Source: Anthopleura xanthogrammica
Taxonomy: Eukaryota; Cnidaria; Anthozoa; Actiniaria; Actiniidae
DNA length: 64,000 nucleotides
Assembly (NCBI GenBank): GCA_964019055.1
Contig: OZ025216.1
Coordinates: 7,367,414 to 7,431,413 of the forward strand
Direction: 5' to 3'
Position 1 is the first letter of the stretch. Each line of letters opens with the position of its first letter. This document shows, one piece after another, positions 24,567-37,086 of this stretch. Both the position numbers and the translations under genes were made by a program. The notes beneath the pieces are model-generated. The model was not told the origin of the DNA and did not search any database. It saw only the letters and a list, made by a program, of their open reading frames with translations.

Positions 24567-26423
24567 TGGCATGAATCAGACCTTGGCTCATTAGCATTGC
24601 CTTTTGTCTCGTTTGTATTTCAGTTGCTTATCAGAAGAAACAATGCTGGATACTTCTCGACAACTGATCATTCTATAAACAAAGAAATTAATTTTACTTA
24701 GAATATTAAGGGTTATAACCTTCAATTAAGCCTTAGGGCTGATCTAAGTCATGCAGGGCACGGCTAACTCACAGATAGAAACGGATAACTTGGAATTTGA
24801 ATTTAGCTGTTTAGATTTTGCAGAGGGAGGGAAATCGGAGACCCTGGAGAAAAATCCTTGAATCTAGAGAAAGACCTAACAAAGTCTACTCGTGTGATGC
24901 GAAACCGAGTACAGAAATCGAACCCAAGACCCCAGAAGTGCAGGAGAGGGTGGTGGACTACAATAACCCAACCCTTGATTCGTGAATCGTCCTGTGAAGG
25001 TATTTTACCTTGGTAAAGGAGTAAGATCATTAAAGTAAAAATCATGACCTGCAAGATCCCTGCTTGTGAAAAAAAGTGTGAGACTACCATGTTTGTGTAT
25101 TTCTTATGTTTTTTAATTATTATTTCAATGATCCAAGACCCTGATGTATAATAAACAACGTCATGTGCACTGTCTCCGGGAAGTGAATCAATGTCGAGAG
25201 GTTCTGCAAAACCGCGGGCAACAAATATGCCATGATTATGAATACCGCGTCTGTGGAATCCCGTTAAAATGGACACCCAGGGGACCAGAGGAAGTGGCTG
25301 TATAAATAGTGTTCAATAGAGTGTCCGTATTAAGCAGATTAATGCCACAGTGGTACACATGGGGACAAAAACACGGGTCCGTGCAAGCTGTTGGGACATA
25401 CATATTAAGTGGGGTTCGACTGAAGCTCTCGGCCATTCAACAAAATACATAAGTTTGTTGCATTCCTGGCGAAAATACTTTTTATTGCTTTGTAGCAAGA
25501 AAGATATAATTGTCAGCAGCGTTGCGCGCGCGCCTCAGTCATCCTGTCGTCCTTGATAATAATGATGCTTATAGAATAAGTGGCCTTGTTATAGACTAGT
25601 CATACTTATCAGTAATGGAATTGACACCTAGCGTTTGTTCTTAAGAAAATCTAACTCTGCCAACGAAGTGATGAGATTTAAAATTAGATAATTTTTTAGA
25701 AGATTTGGATAATTTTTAGAAGTCGAACAAAAAAAACCTATTGGATTCAGTGTGCAGCAGCCAATTCGTCGCGCCAACGTCGCGCCACATAATTACTCAC
25801 AACGAAACTATATACGCTTCCTTATATGGAGGGTAAACCAGTAAAACCTGTTCAGAACAAAAGAAATGACGCACTTCCGTAACAAACTCAAAACTCCTGA
25901 AACTCCTCTATGTTTACAACTTCGTTGGCAATTACCTACAAAGCCATATATGACCTAACCACACGGTATATCTTCTCCACTGATGACAGAATGAAATCTA
26001 TTATAAAACTGACGGTTTATAAGTATTTATGTCACTATCGTCCAGAGCTAGACCCACTTTTATCGATGCGCGCGCGGCAAGAACCAACCGAGTAGTGAAA
26101 GGAGACTGGTAAGAATCCGGCGTAAAGATACTTTTCTCAGTATTCTTTGTATTTCGTGCGCGTGCGCTGTTTTCCTTTTATTTTTGCGATATGAATTAAT
26201 CAGTTAGTGAGAAAAGTGGTTCCAGTTCTGGACTAATGCCACTAATGCATGCGCCATCCCTGAGTCGTCTATTTTTGTATCAGTTCGCCTGATGGTTTGA
26301 ATACGTTGAATGTACATGCTGCTAATATTGATGTGCTATTTACTACAGGGATTCTCCCGGCTCGGTCTTCTAACTGTTCTCTGTGGAATACCTTAAAGTT
26401 CTGAATTTCCGAATCCGTATATT
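24567..26423. other. Convergent spacer between SURF1 and the properdin-like gene
   Basis: The two genes end towards each other. I see no exon, RNA gene or clear mobile element in the 1.86 kb between them. A minus-strand AATAAA (plus-strand TTTATT at 26177-26182) lies about 240 bp past the properdin-like stop and is a candidate poly(A) signal. The long minus-strand open frame near 24803-25276 shows no family features. Confidence 0.5.
26177..26182 (-). terminator. Candidate poly(A) signal of the properdin-like gene
   Basis: AATAAA on the minus strand, about 240 bp downstream of the stop codon at 26424. There is no supporting downstream element that I can judge; position alone supports it. Confidence 0.4.
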
Positions 26424-26635
26424 TTAGGAAAAATCTTCGTCGTCTATGGGGTTAGGTTTCTGTACCCAATCAGTGGAATCTCCCGACGATCCTTCTCCAG
26501 ATGCAACACCTGAACCCGACTCTGACCCTGAACCACCAGAACCCGACTCTGACCCTGAACCAGAACTGATTTTCCATCCAGAGCCTGAGCCTGAAGCACA
26601 ATCTTCGTAATTATCGCCACAGCCTACCGATGTTT
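26424..26635 (-). other. Acidic Ser-Gly-rich C-terminal tail exon
   Basis: About 70 residues: CGDNYEDC, then repeated SGSG and SESGSG units interspersed with Glu/Asp, ending NPIDDEDFS. Ser-Gly pairs next to acidic residues are the standard xylosyl acceptor for glycosaminoglycan chains, so the protein may be a part-time proteoglycan. That is inference; the sequence shows only the motif. Confidence 0.7.
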
Positions 26636-29600
26636 CTGAAATATTCAAAGAATTTGGATGTTTTCAGTTACATTGCTTCCCAGCCACACGCGCGAAATCG
26701 CACACTTTTCCGACAATGTCAAGGAAACACTTTGATATCAGTCCAAATATGATTACTTACTTCCACATCTTTCCTCTCGACAGTAGTCAGACCCAATTGC
26801 CTCACTTTTCTCGCATGGGTTTCCACCATATTTTGGTTTGGGTGAATCACATTTACGTGTTCGTGTCTTTTTCCCCAAGTCACATGTTTGACTGCAAGTT
26901 CCCCACGCGGACCATTCGCCCCATCCACCGTGAACTAAAAAAGATAGTTGAAATAACTGAAATAAAACCCTCTGATAGTACATGAAGTACCACCCATAAT
27001 AATACTCTCTGATAGTACATAAAGTACCACCCATAATAATACTCTCTGTTAGTACATAAAGTACCACCCATAATAATACTCTCTGATAGTACATAAAGTA
27101 CCACCCATAATAATACTCTCTGATAGTACATAAAGTACCACCCATAATAATACTCTCTGATAGTACATAAAGTACCACCCATAATAATACTCTCTGATAG
27201 TACATAAAGTACCACCCATAATAATACTCTCTGATAGTACATAAAGTACCACCCATAATAATACTCTCTGTTAGTACATGAAGTACCACCCATAATAATA
27301 CTCTCTGTTAGTACATAAAGTACCACCCATAATAATACTCTCTGATAGTACATAAAGTACCACCCATAATAATACTCTCTGTTAGTACATAAAGTACCAC
27401 CCATAATAATACTCTCTGATAGTACATAAAGTACCACCCATAATAATACTCTCTGTTAGTACATAAAGTACCACCCATAATAATACTCTCTTATAGTACA
27501 TGAAGTACCACCCATAATAATACTCTCTGATAGTACATAAAGTACTACCCATAATAATACTCTCTGTTAGTACATAAAGTACCACCCATAATAATACTCT
27601 CTGATAGTACATGAAGTACCACCCATAATAATACTCTCTGATAGTACATAAAGTACTACCCATAATAATACTCTCTGTTAGTACATAAAGTAACACCCAT
27701 AATAATACTCTCTGATAGTACATGAAGTACCACCCATAATAATACTCTCTGATAGTACATAAAGTACTACCCATAATAATACTCTCTGTTAGTACATGAA
27801 GTACCACCCATAATAATACTCTCTGATAGTACATGAAGTACCACCCATAATAATACTCTCTGATAGTACATAAAGTACCACCCATAATAATACTCTCTGT
27901 TAGTACATAAAGTACCACCCATAATAATACTCTCTGATAGTACATAAAGTACTACCCATAATAATACTCTCTGTTAGTACATAAAGTACCACCCATAATA
28001 ATACTCTCTGATAGTACATGAAGTACCACCCATAATAATACTCTCTGATAGTACATAAAGTACTACCCATAATAATACTCTCTGTTAGTACATAAAGTAA
28101 CACCCATAATAATACTCTCTGATAGTACATGAAGTACCACCCATAATAATACTCTCTGATAGTACATAAAGTACTACCCATAATAATACTCTCTGTTAGT
28201 ACATGAAGTACCACCCATAATAATACTCTCTGATAGTACATGAAGTACCACCCATAATAATACTCTCTGATAGTACATAAAGTACCACCCATAATAATAC
28301 TCTCTGATAGTACATAAAGTACCACCCATAATAATACTCTCTGTTAGTACATGAAGTACCACCCATAATAATACTCTCTGTTAGTACATAAAGTACCACC
28401 CATAATAATACTCTCTGTTAGTACATAAAGTACCACCCATAATAATACTCTCTGATAGTACATAAAGTACCACCCATAATAATACCCTCTGATAGTACAT
28501 AAAGTACTACCCATAATAATACTCTCTGATAGTATATAAAGTACCACCCATAATAATACTCTCTGTTAGTACATAAAGTACCACCCATAATAATACTCTC
28601 TGATAGTACATAAAGTACCACCCATAATAATACTCTCTGATAGTACATAAAGTACCACCCATAATGATACTCTCTGATAGTACATAAAGTACCACCCATA
28701 ATAATACTCTCTGATAGTACATAAAGTACCACCCATAATAATACTCTCTGATAGTACATAAAGTACCACCCATAATAATACTCTCTGTTAGTACATAAAG
28801 TACCACCCATAATAATACTCTCTTATAGTACATAAAGTACCACCCATAATAATACTCTCTGATAGTACATAAAGTACCACCCATAATAATACTCTCTGAT
28901 AGTACATAAAGTACCACCCATAATAATACCCTCTGATAGTACATAAAGTACTACCCATAATAATACTCTCTGTCAGTACATAAAGTACCACCCATAATAT
29001 TACTCTCTGTTAGTACATAAAGTACCACCCATAATAATACTCTCTGATAGTACATAAAGTACCACCCATAATAATACTCTCTGATAGTACATAAAGTACC
29101 ACCCATAATAATACTCTCTGTTAGTACATAAAGTACCACCCATAATAATACTCTCTGATAGTACATAAAGTACCACCCATAATGATACTCTCTGATAGTA
29201 CATAAAGTACCACCCATAATAATACTCTCTGATAGTACATAAAGTACCACCCATAATAATACTCTCTGATAGTACATAAAGTACCACCCATAATAATACT
29301 CTCTGATAGTACATGAAGTACCACCCATAATAATACTCTCTGTTAGTACATAAAGTACCACCCATAATAATACTCTCTGATAGTACATAAAGTACCACCC
29401 ATAATGATACTCTCTGATAGTACATAAAGTACCACCCATAATAATACTCTCTGATAGTACATAAAGTACCACCCATAATAATACTCTCTGATAGTACATA
29501 AAGTACCACCCATAATAATACTCTCTGATAGTACATGAAGTACCACCCATAATAATACTCTCTGTTAGTACATAAAGTACCACCCATAATAATACTCTCT

Positions 29601-32600
29601 TATAGTACATAAAGTACTACCCATAATAATACTCTCTGTTAGTACATAAAGTACCACCCATAATAATACTCTCTGATAGTACATAAAGTACCAACCATAA
29701 TAATACCCTCTGATAGTACATAAAGTACTACCCATAATAATACTCTCTGTCAGTACATGAAGTACCACCCATAATAATACTCTCTGTTAGTACATAAAGT
29801 ACCACCCATAATAATACTCTCTGATAGTACATAAAGTACCACCCATAATAATACTCTCTGATAGTACATAAAGTACCACCCATAATAATACTCTCTGTTA
29901 GTACATAAAGTACCACCCATAATAATACTCTCTGTTAGTACATAAAGTACCACCCATAATAATACTCTCTGATAGTACATAAAGTACCACCCATAATAAT
30001 ACTCTCTGTTAGTACATAAAGTACCACCCATAATAATACTCTCTGATAGTACATAAAGTACCACCCATAATAATACTCTCTGATAGTACATAAAGTACCA
30101 CCCATAATAATACTCTCTGATAGTACATAAAGTACCACCCATAATAATACTCTCTGATAGTACATAAAGTACCACCCATAATAATACTCTCTGATAGTAC
30201 ATAAAGTACCACCCATAATAATACTCTCTGTTAGTACATAAAGTACCACCCATAATAATACTCTCTTATAGTACATAAAGTACCACCCATAATAATACTC
30301 TCTGATAGTACATGAAGTACCACCCATAATAATACTCTCTTATAGTACATAAAGTACCACCCATAATATACAACTTACTTGGACATTGGGTTTGTAGTAC
30401 ACAATCCTGCCAATTTTCTAGTGATCCTTGACATTCTCTTCCTCCATGTTGAGGTTTAGGGTTTGAGCAACTTCGCATTTGCTTCTGATGTCCATTGCCA
30501 CAAGTAACTGAGCAAGGACCCCAGGCACTCCAGGGTGTCCAGCCACCGTCAACTAAACAAATCAACACTTACAAATTAGATCAAGACTTCTAGGATTTCT
30601 GATGTTTGTCGACACGTTCTGAATATTTAGGCTAATTATAACATGATCAGATCATGGTTTTCTTTACATTTAGGGGGCTTTCATTTAGTGTATGGGGAAG
30701 GGGGGACGTAAAAATCATGCACTTGTTGTCTTTTCCAAATATTACCCAACCCCCCCCCCCCCCCCTTATTCCTGGTTGGCAAAAATATCATAACCCCCCT
30801 ATGTTTCATCCAGTTTATTATTAACCCCCTATGAAGCTGCATACAATTAGTAACAACCCCCCTATATAGCTTCCGAAAATAACGTGCCCCCCTCCCCCAT
30901 TTTGCCGCCCGTTCCCATACACTAATAAATGAAAGACCCCTTATCTCTACTTTTAACTCTTAAAAATGTTTTGAAGTTCTGCCTTGTGGTTATTTTAGTA
31001 GCAATAACATACCTGCACATGGAGGTTTTTTACACCTATTGTAATCGGTTTCTCTGCCAGGACAGGTTGAGCTTCCTTTTGAAATACATTTACGTCTTCT
31101 TGTCACCCGTCCTATGCCGCATGTCTTACTGCACTCGGACCAGCTACCCCAACTTGACCAATAACTGGTTACTATCAAAGACCAAGAATTGTATAAGAAA
31201 AATAATAGAATAGAAAATATATATGATATAATGAAATCGTCATCATTATGATTGTGATATCAGATATATGAACCAAATGGCTGCTAGATCTATCTCTCTA
31301 CTGTTCTAATGGTATTTAGCTTACATGCTCATGCAATTGAAATTGTGTTCTTTTGCTCAATGGTGTTTTTCAAAAGTCCTTCTTGACAAGTAAATATGTA
31401 AGGAAGTCACACATCGATATTTTTTCTCGGGTCTTATGACCGTTATGTTCCCATGGTAATCAGCAATAATATCATGGTCACGTGACAGATAACAAACAAC
31501 TATGATGCCCGACAAAACGACGTATGCAGCAGTCGACATATTTCATTTTTTGTTTGATACAATCAAACGAAAAAATTGCCTAAAACTTTTTATTTGTCCC
31601 TGATTTCAGTCCCCTCTCTTCAGCCGCCTCATATTCATTGATTTTTGTTAATGGGCCAGGTAATTCCGCGCAGTAATAGCTGGGTTTCCCTTAACGTCAT
31701 TTCTTGTCTCGTGCGGAATGATCCTCAGCTCATGAATCATAAGTTTTCACTAGCATTCTTTCTGGTTGACAGCACATGGTGGTCAGTGTTTGACCACCAT
31801 TTGGAGCAGATAATGAGATTCAAAGACTTTTATCAGCTGATTGAAACCCAGCAATACTATGAGATCCGAACATAGAATTATTAAGTTAGTGCTATTCATC
31901 CCAAAAATGAAATAAAAAGGGAGGTCACCGTGCTTGATGATATGGCGGTAATTTATGGCATTTTTGGGGTCGTGAGAAAGCAATATTCGAATCATGAGAA
32001 TCGAATAGCCGGGCCCCACCAATTTCAGGAAGTCATTTCTAACATTAAATATTTACGTTATTGTTTCGTTTAAAAAACAGACCAACAGTTGGACGCCGAA
32101 AATTTTCCAGAAAATGCAGTTGTTGTAAAAAATACTTCGATGTGCACCCTATTATCGATCAGGAAACAATTTTCCGCAGTACGTTTTTGAGAATATCTCG
32201 AAAACCGAATAAAGAATTTTGTTTAAATTAAGATATATGATGGCAAACCTCTACCTTATTTGTTAACTGGAATAAAAAAAATAGGTCACTGTGCTCGTTT
32301 TCGCGCTACAGATCGCTATTAAACTACTGTAAAGGCTGTTACCTCTTTCTAAATTCATACAAAAGCCTCATAACAATGTTTGATAATCTTCGTTTGAGGA
32401 TTTCCTGGTTGTTCTTGGTTGTTTTCTGTATCTTGTGTATTCTTAAACGATGTTTACATCAGGCGGCCGCCATCTTTAAATTGTAGTGAATAGTCAATGT
32501 GCTCGAGCTCGCACTGGCTAAAATCGTGCGCAGCATATCATCGCGTGCGGAATGCAAAACTACGGAATAGGCAATGTGCATCAAAGCTCACAGCTCTTTA

Positions 32601-35137
32601 AAAATGTAACAGGGAAATCAAAGGAACTATCAGAAAAAAATTACTCTGTTATTTTCGTCTGCTGAAATCCTTTTATTTCCATAGAAAATGCCAAAGGAAA
32701 AATTGTCAGATGAATTTTTAGAGAAGCCAAAAAAGCGTAAGGACTCACTTTCCCATCATGCTTTGTGCTATAATTTCGAGCTCATGCACATCGGCTATTA
32801 ACTTAATTCGCCTTATTATTTGTTTTGGCTACAAACTGTTAGATTGCAACACAGCCTGTTCAAACTCATATTCAGAACTTTAATATGCCAGTAAGTGAAC
32901 CGGTGGGGTTAAAGGTATTAAGTAGCCGCTTAGCCTAAAAGTAGCTACAACCTTGATAAATCAAGCCTAAAATCCACTTCTGTATTTAATTAAGCTCACA
33001 GCTACAACAACAATACGAGTAATGTGCAGTACCGTCACTCATCTGATTCGGAAGCATGAGGTCATAATGAAAAGAATAAAAGGTTATTTTTCTTATTGTG
33101 ATCATTAAAGATACGGCGCTGACCAAATACAATTCCAGTAGTTAACTGATAGTTGGGTGTGCCTTTTATTCAGATATCCATTACTGATCGAGTATGGTCG
33201 CCGTATGCAGTCCAAAAGGTCGACCATATGCCGGTTAGGAAAGTATGAAGGGATTTTTTTCCGACTACTTTATAAGCATTTTTTGTTATTGAAAACTGAC
33301 TCACTAACTCACTAACTCACTAACTCACTAACTCACTAACTCACTAACTCACTAACTCACTAACTCACTAACTCACTAACTCACTAACTCACTAACTCAC
33401 TAACTCACTAACTCACTAACTCACTAACTCACTAACTCACTAACTCACTAACTCACTAACTCACTAACTCACTAACTCACTAACTCACTAACTCACTAAC
33501 TCACTAACTCACTAACTCACTAACTCACTAACTCACTAACTCACTAACTCACTAACTCACTAACTCACTAACTCACTAACTCACTAACTCACTAACTCAC
33601 TAACTCACTAACTCACTAACTCACTAACTCACTAACTCACTAACTCACTAACTCACTAACTCACTAACTCACTAACTCACTAACTCACTAACTCACTAAC
33701 TCACTAACTCACTAACTCACTAACTCACTAACTCACTAACTCACTAACTCACTAACTCACTAACTCACTAACTCACTAACTCACTAACTCACTAACTCAC
33801 TAACTCACTAACTCACTAACTCACTAACTCACTAACTCACTAACTCACTAACTCACTAACTCACTAACTCACTAACTCACTAACTCACTAACTCACTAAC
33901 TCACTAACTCACTAACTCACTAACTCACTAACTCACTAACTCACTAACTCACTAACTCACTAACTCACTAACTCACTAACTCACTAACTCACTAACTCAC
34001 TAACTCACTAACTCACTAACTCACTAACTCACTAACTCACTAACTCACTAACTCACTAACTCACTAACTCACTAACTCACTAACTCACTAACTCACTAAC
34101 TCACTAACTCACTAACTCACTAACTCACTAACTCACTAACTCACTAACTCACTAACTCACTAACTCACTAACTCACTAACTCACTAACTCACTAACTCAC
34201 TAACTCACTAACTCACTAACTCACTAACTCACTAACTCACTAACTCACTAACTCACTAACTCACTAACTCACTAACTCACTAACTCACTAACTCACTAAC
34301 TCACTAACTCACTAACTCACTAACTCACTAGATGAGCGGATCCAGGATTTTGTTCAGGGAGGGGTGCAGGGTACAAACGCAGTTCAGGAGGTGCAACCCT
34401 CAGAATCAAAGAAAGAAAACATTAATTCGTATATGTATCTTCAAAATAGGGGAACAAAGTTTCTCCGAGGGGGGGGGGGGGGGGGGGTGCGCACCCCTCC
34501 CCTGGATCCGCCGCTGAGCGGATATATATATGGGAAGACATATACATAGGATCTGTGGGATATTCATCATCATCATAAATCAATAGATGCGGCGTTCCTT
34601 ACCAACATTAACTTCCACGCATGGTGTACAGATGGTTCTATCTTTTCTTCTCTGGCTCCAACCTTGTCCGTTATTTATGCAGCAATCCTCAAAACTGACC
34701 TTTTTGCCTGAAAATTTGCCCATTTTCCGACAGCCTTTCGTTTTTGAATATTTCATAAAACACACACCTTTTTTACCAGCTGTAGAGAAAGATTGAATGT
34801 TGAGATCATGGTTTAATAACACCTAACTTTCCTTGATTCACCATTCCCCCCGTCCAGTCAATAGCCGGCCTACTCAGTACTGATATCATATTCCCGCAAT
34901 CACATTTACTTATTTTAATGACAAGAGCAATACAAATGACGCTTCTTACAATCTACAGCAATCTCGTTGAATTTGTCAGCAAAAGAAGCAAAAGCTGGGT
35001 TTGGGAATAAGTCAACTTGTAAACACATCTTTCCATAGCCGAATAGCTCTTATATTTACTTGACGTTTACCTGTTACTTGGAGAAAGGCAGCCATTAGTG
35101 TCACCGTAATGATGGCTATTAACACAGCCGTCTTCAT
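26424..35137 (-). CDS. CFP: Properdin-like secreted protein (TB domain, 3 TSP1 repeats, Ser-Gly tail)
   Basis: Six exons (35137-35071, 34779-34603, 31171-31013, 30552-30379, 26934-26761, 26635-26424) join in phase to 320 residues. Exon 1 is a signal peptide ([20 protein letters not shown]). Exon 2 is a six-Cys module with CFMKY, VSFEDCC and ICTPC. This matches the N-terminal TB-like domain of vertebrate properdin, which has CFTQY, VSVEDCC and LCQPC at the same places. Exons 3, 4 and 5 each encode one thrombospondin type-1 repeat with the Trp ladder ([42 protein letters not shown]). Exon 6 is an acidic Ser-Gly tail. All inner exons are symmetrical, phase 1-1, as shuffled modules are. Vertebrate properdin has six full repeats, so this is shorter, or further exons were missed. 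Role in stabilising a C3 convertase is inferred from the domain pattern and from C3 next door. Confidence 0.85.
26970..30367. repeat. 37-bp minisatellite, about 92 units, filling an intron
   Basis: The unit on the plus strand contains ACATAAAGTACCACCCATAA, TAATACTCTCTGATAGT. Frequent variants are TGTTAGT for TGATAGT, CATG for CATA, TACTACC for TACCACC, and rare CTTATAG. The array runs from about 35 bp after the third thrombospondin exon to about 11 bp before the donor of the second, so nearly the whole 3,444-bp intron is repeat. Variants recur every 222 bp (six units) and in places every 111 bp. Because 37 is not a multiple of three, all three minus-strand frames cycle through the same 37-residue pattern and stay open for long runs; these are not genes. 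Confidence 0.97.
30668..30940. mobile_element. GGGGGCTTTCATTTA-type inverted-repeat element, copy 1
   Basis: The ends mirror each other (GGCTTTCATTTAGTGTATGG on the left, CCATACACTAATAAATGAAA on the right), with a poly(C) run and several CCCCCTA motifs inside. A second, shorter copy in reverse orientation lies at 62390-62600 (GGAAGCTATAGAGG, TAATAAACTGGATGAAACAT in common). It is in the second-repeat to first-repeat intron of the properdin-like gene. Confidence 0.65.
32566..32799 (+). mobile_element. AATAGGCAATGTG element, copy B
   Basis: Ends read AATAGGCAATGTGCATCAAA and CATGCACATCGGCTATT, which are inverted copies. The interior shares GGGAAATCAAAGGAAC, TTACTCTGTTATTTTCG, TTTCCATAGAAAATG and CAGATGAATTTTTAGAG with copies A and C. 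It lies in properdin-like intron 2. Confidence 0.8.
33299..34330. repeat. ACTCACTA octamer array, 129 copies
   Basis: 1,032 bp made of 129 units of an 8-bp repeat with no interruption that I can see. It lies in intron 2 of the properdin-like gene, between the TB-domain exon and the first thrombospondin exon. Such purity means either a very recent expansion or a consensus imposed by assembly. Confidence 0.97.
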
Positions 35138-36121
35138 GTTGTTGCAATGTTTACTAAAAATGGAAAAAGGTGGTCAGTTTTTAGACCAGGAAGATTATAT
35201 ATTCACACCATACCCAACTGGTGCATCTTGACTTATTTATTGCAGGAACCTTACTGACGAGTCTTGCCCCGTTTTGGACCCGTGCACTTGTGCTGTGGTC
35301 AATATAGGTATATATTTCAATTAACGTTGATAACGGGAGATCTGGAATGGTCGATCTGAGACCAATAGGAATAGGTAGATGTCAACATGAATTTTTGTGA
35401 ATTAATGCGATAAGGGAAACAAATAAGCAATTCAACAACATTCAAGCGTGATTGCAACTATGCATTTGCAATATTTATAAGATGCCTGCATTCAGCCTTC
35501 CACAATTCGTATAGGTCTTAAGCCGATGTTACACGAGACGATTTGCAACGACGATTTTTCGCAATACGCCGTTACTTATTACTGAGTCAATATACGAAAC
35601 ATTAGGGGATGGGGCGCCGTTTGTAATCCGGCTTTCCTGCCGAAAATAGAATATCATCCTATGTTTACCAACGACTGTGAAAAAATAGATTTTGTTTTAT
35701 ATCTTATTATATAAAATAACGACAAAAGACTGATAAAAGACACCCTTTGTCTCGCTGGCCTTTTTCCTCTCACCAAGACATCAGAAAACAAGAATTTTAA
35801 GTCGAAAGGTGAATGCGTTTCTAGCAAAATTTTTTTCTGAAATGGCTTTCATCCAAAAGGGAATAAAATATTTGACATAAACCCTGGCCTTGGAATACCT
35901 CGATGATATAACAAGATGAGATATCGAATTACAACTTCCTGTTTGACTGTTGGCAAACATCCATCAAATACAGCGTGAACGTGTAATTGGGCAATCACTG
36001 ATTAGCAAAGCCAAATTTATTGTTCATGGAAGTTAAAAAATACGTTGTTTGTTTGCTTCCCATGGATATCCCTTTAAAAACGTGTTGTTTTTGGAATCAA
36101 TAAAAAGCTTTCTATGTATTA

Positions 36122-36418
36122 CAGTCAAAACGGCTCAAGCGTACCTCCTAGAATCCATTAATGAATTTATTATTCGAATATTGAGTTCATTATTCTCTCT
36201 GACTCTAAACTTAAAAATAAATTATCTACCTGAATTTTGATTGGATTCTTCAACAATTGCCATGCCAAGGTAGAAAAACTCCCCAGAAAGGCCATCCCTT
36301 AGAATTTTAGTTGTGAAATGAATGTGAAGTTTGGATTACGGAGTGAATAATCAACTCAATATTCGAATAATGAAATCATTAATGGAGCCTAGGGGGTAAG
36401 CTTGAGCCGTTTTGACTG
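36122..36418. mobile_element. MITE with TTA target-site duplication
   Basis: The ends CAGTCAAAACGGCTCAAGC and GCTTGAGCCGTTTTGACTG are exact inverted copies. The similarity continues inward for about 80 bp (CTCCATTAATGA, TTATTCGAATATTGAGTT). TTA flanks both ends (36119-36121 and 36419-36421). A 3-bp TWA duplication is typical of PIF/Harbinger-type elements. No coding capacity in 297 bp. Confidence 0.8.
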
Positions 36419-37086
36419 TTAGTATTAACAGGTCATATTGCTCTGAGTATCAGCACGTTTAACATCAAGAGGGGAAGTAAATGCTTCAGGAAATTGTGTT
36501 CCACCCTTGATTATACGAATTGAAGAGGCAAATGTGATGCAGCACTAGGACACCCAAATTGCATGCAAATGGCGCATTAAATGGACCTATGAGCCTCGAG
36601 GTTATCTATTGCTATTAAAAGTTGAATGGGAATATCTGAAGGCCGTTCGTGACTATTTTAACATCATTATCAAACTTTTAACTGATAAGCTGGTAAACAC
36701 TTCAAATGTGGAACAAGGAACATAAAACAGATTCAGTGCTATGGACGTGTCTGTGCAGAAACTGAAGAATAACAGCAGAGACTTCCACCCGTGATTAGAA
36801 CAATACATTTTTAAACGTAACATTCTATCGTCGGTCTGGAGTAAATAATTGCACTCTTGAAGAGCTAATTTTCATATAAGTAGTTATTGATAGTTTGAGC
36901 GGTTTCGCTTGTTTGTTTGTTTGTTTGTTTGTTTATTGCTGAGCGTGAAAGATGTTGCTGCTAATTTGCATATCAATGTGGTAGTTGTTGATGCTAGTTC
37001 CAGAATTATTGGATACGAGTACGAATCATATGACATGTTGTATATTGAGATAAGTGGCTTACATGAAGACTACTTTCCACTGTCAC

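Noticed and set aside
24905..24990. tRNA-like B-box (GGTTCGATTTC on the minus strand)
   Set aside because: No A-box or cloverleaf at the right distance upstream.
24803..25276. Minus-strand frame of 157 codons between SURF1 and the properdin-like gene
   Set aside because: No recognisable motif, odd composition and no splice or promoter context; probably chance.
26753..30327. Many overlapping long minus-strand open frames, up to 219 codons, Tyr/Leu/Val-rich
   Set aside because: All come from the 37-bp tandem repeat, whose unit has no stop in three frames. Flanking thrombospondin exons splice across the array in phase.
26970..30367. CRISPR-like array (about 92 regular units)
   Set aside because: Units are directly adjacent, with no unique spacers, and lie inside an intron of an animal gene.
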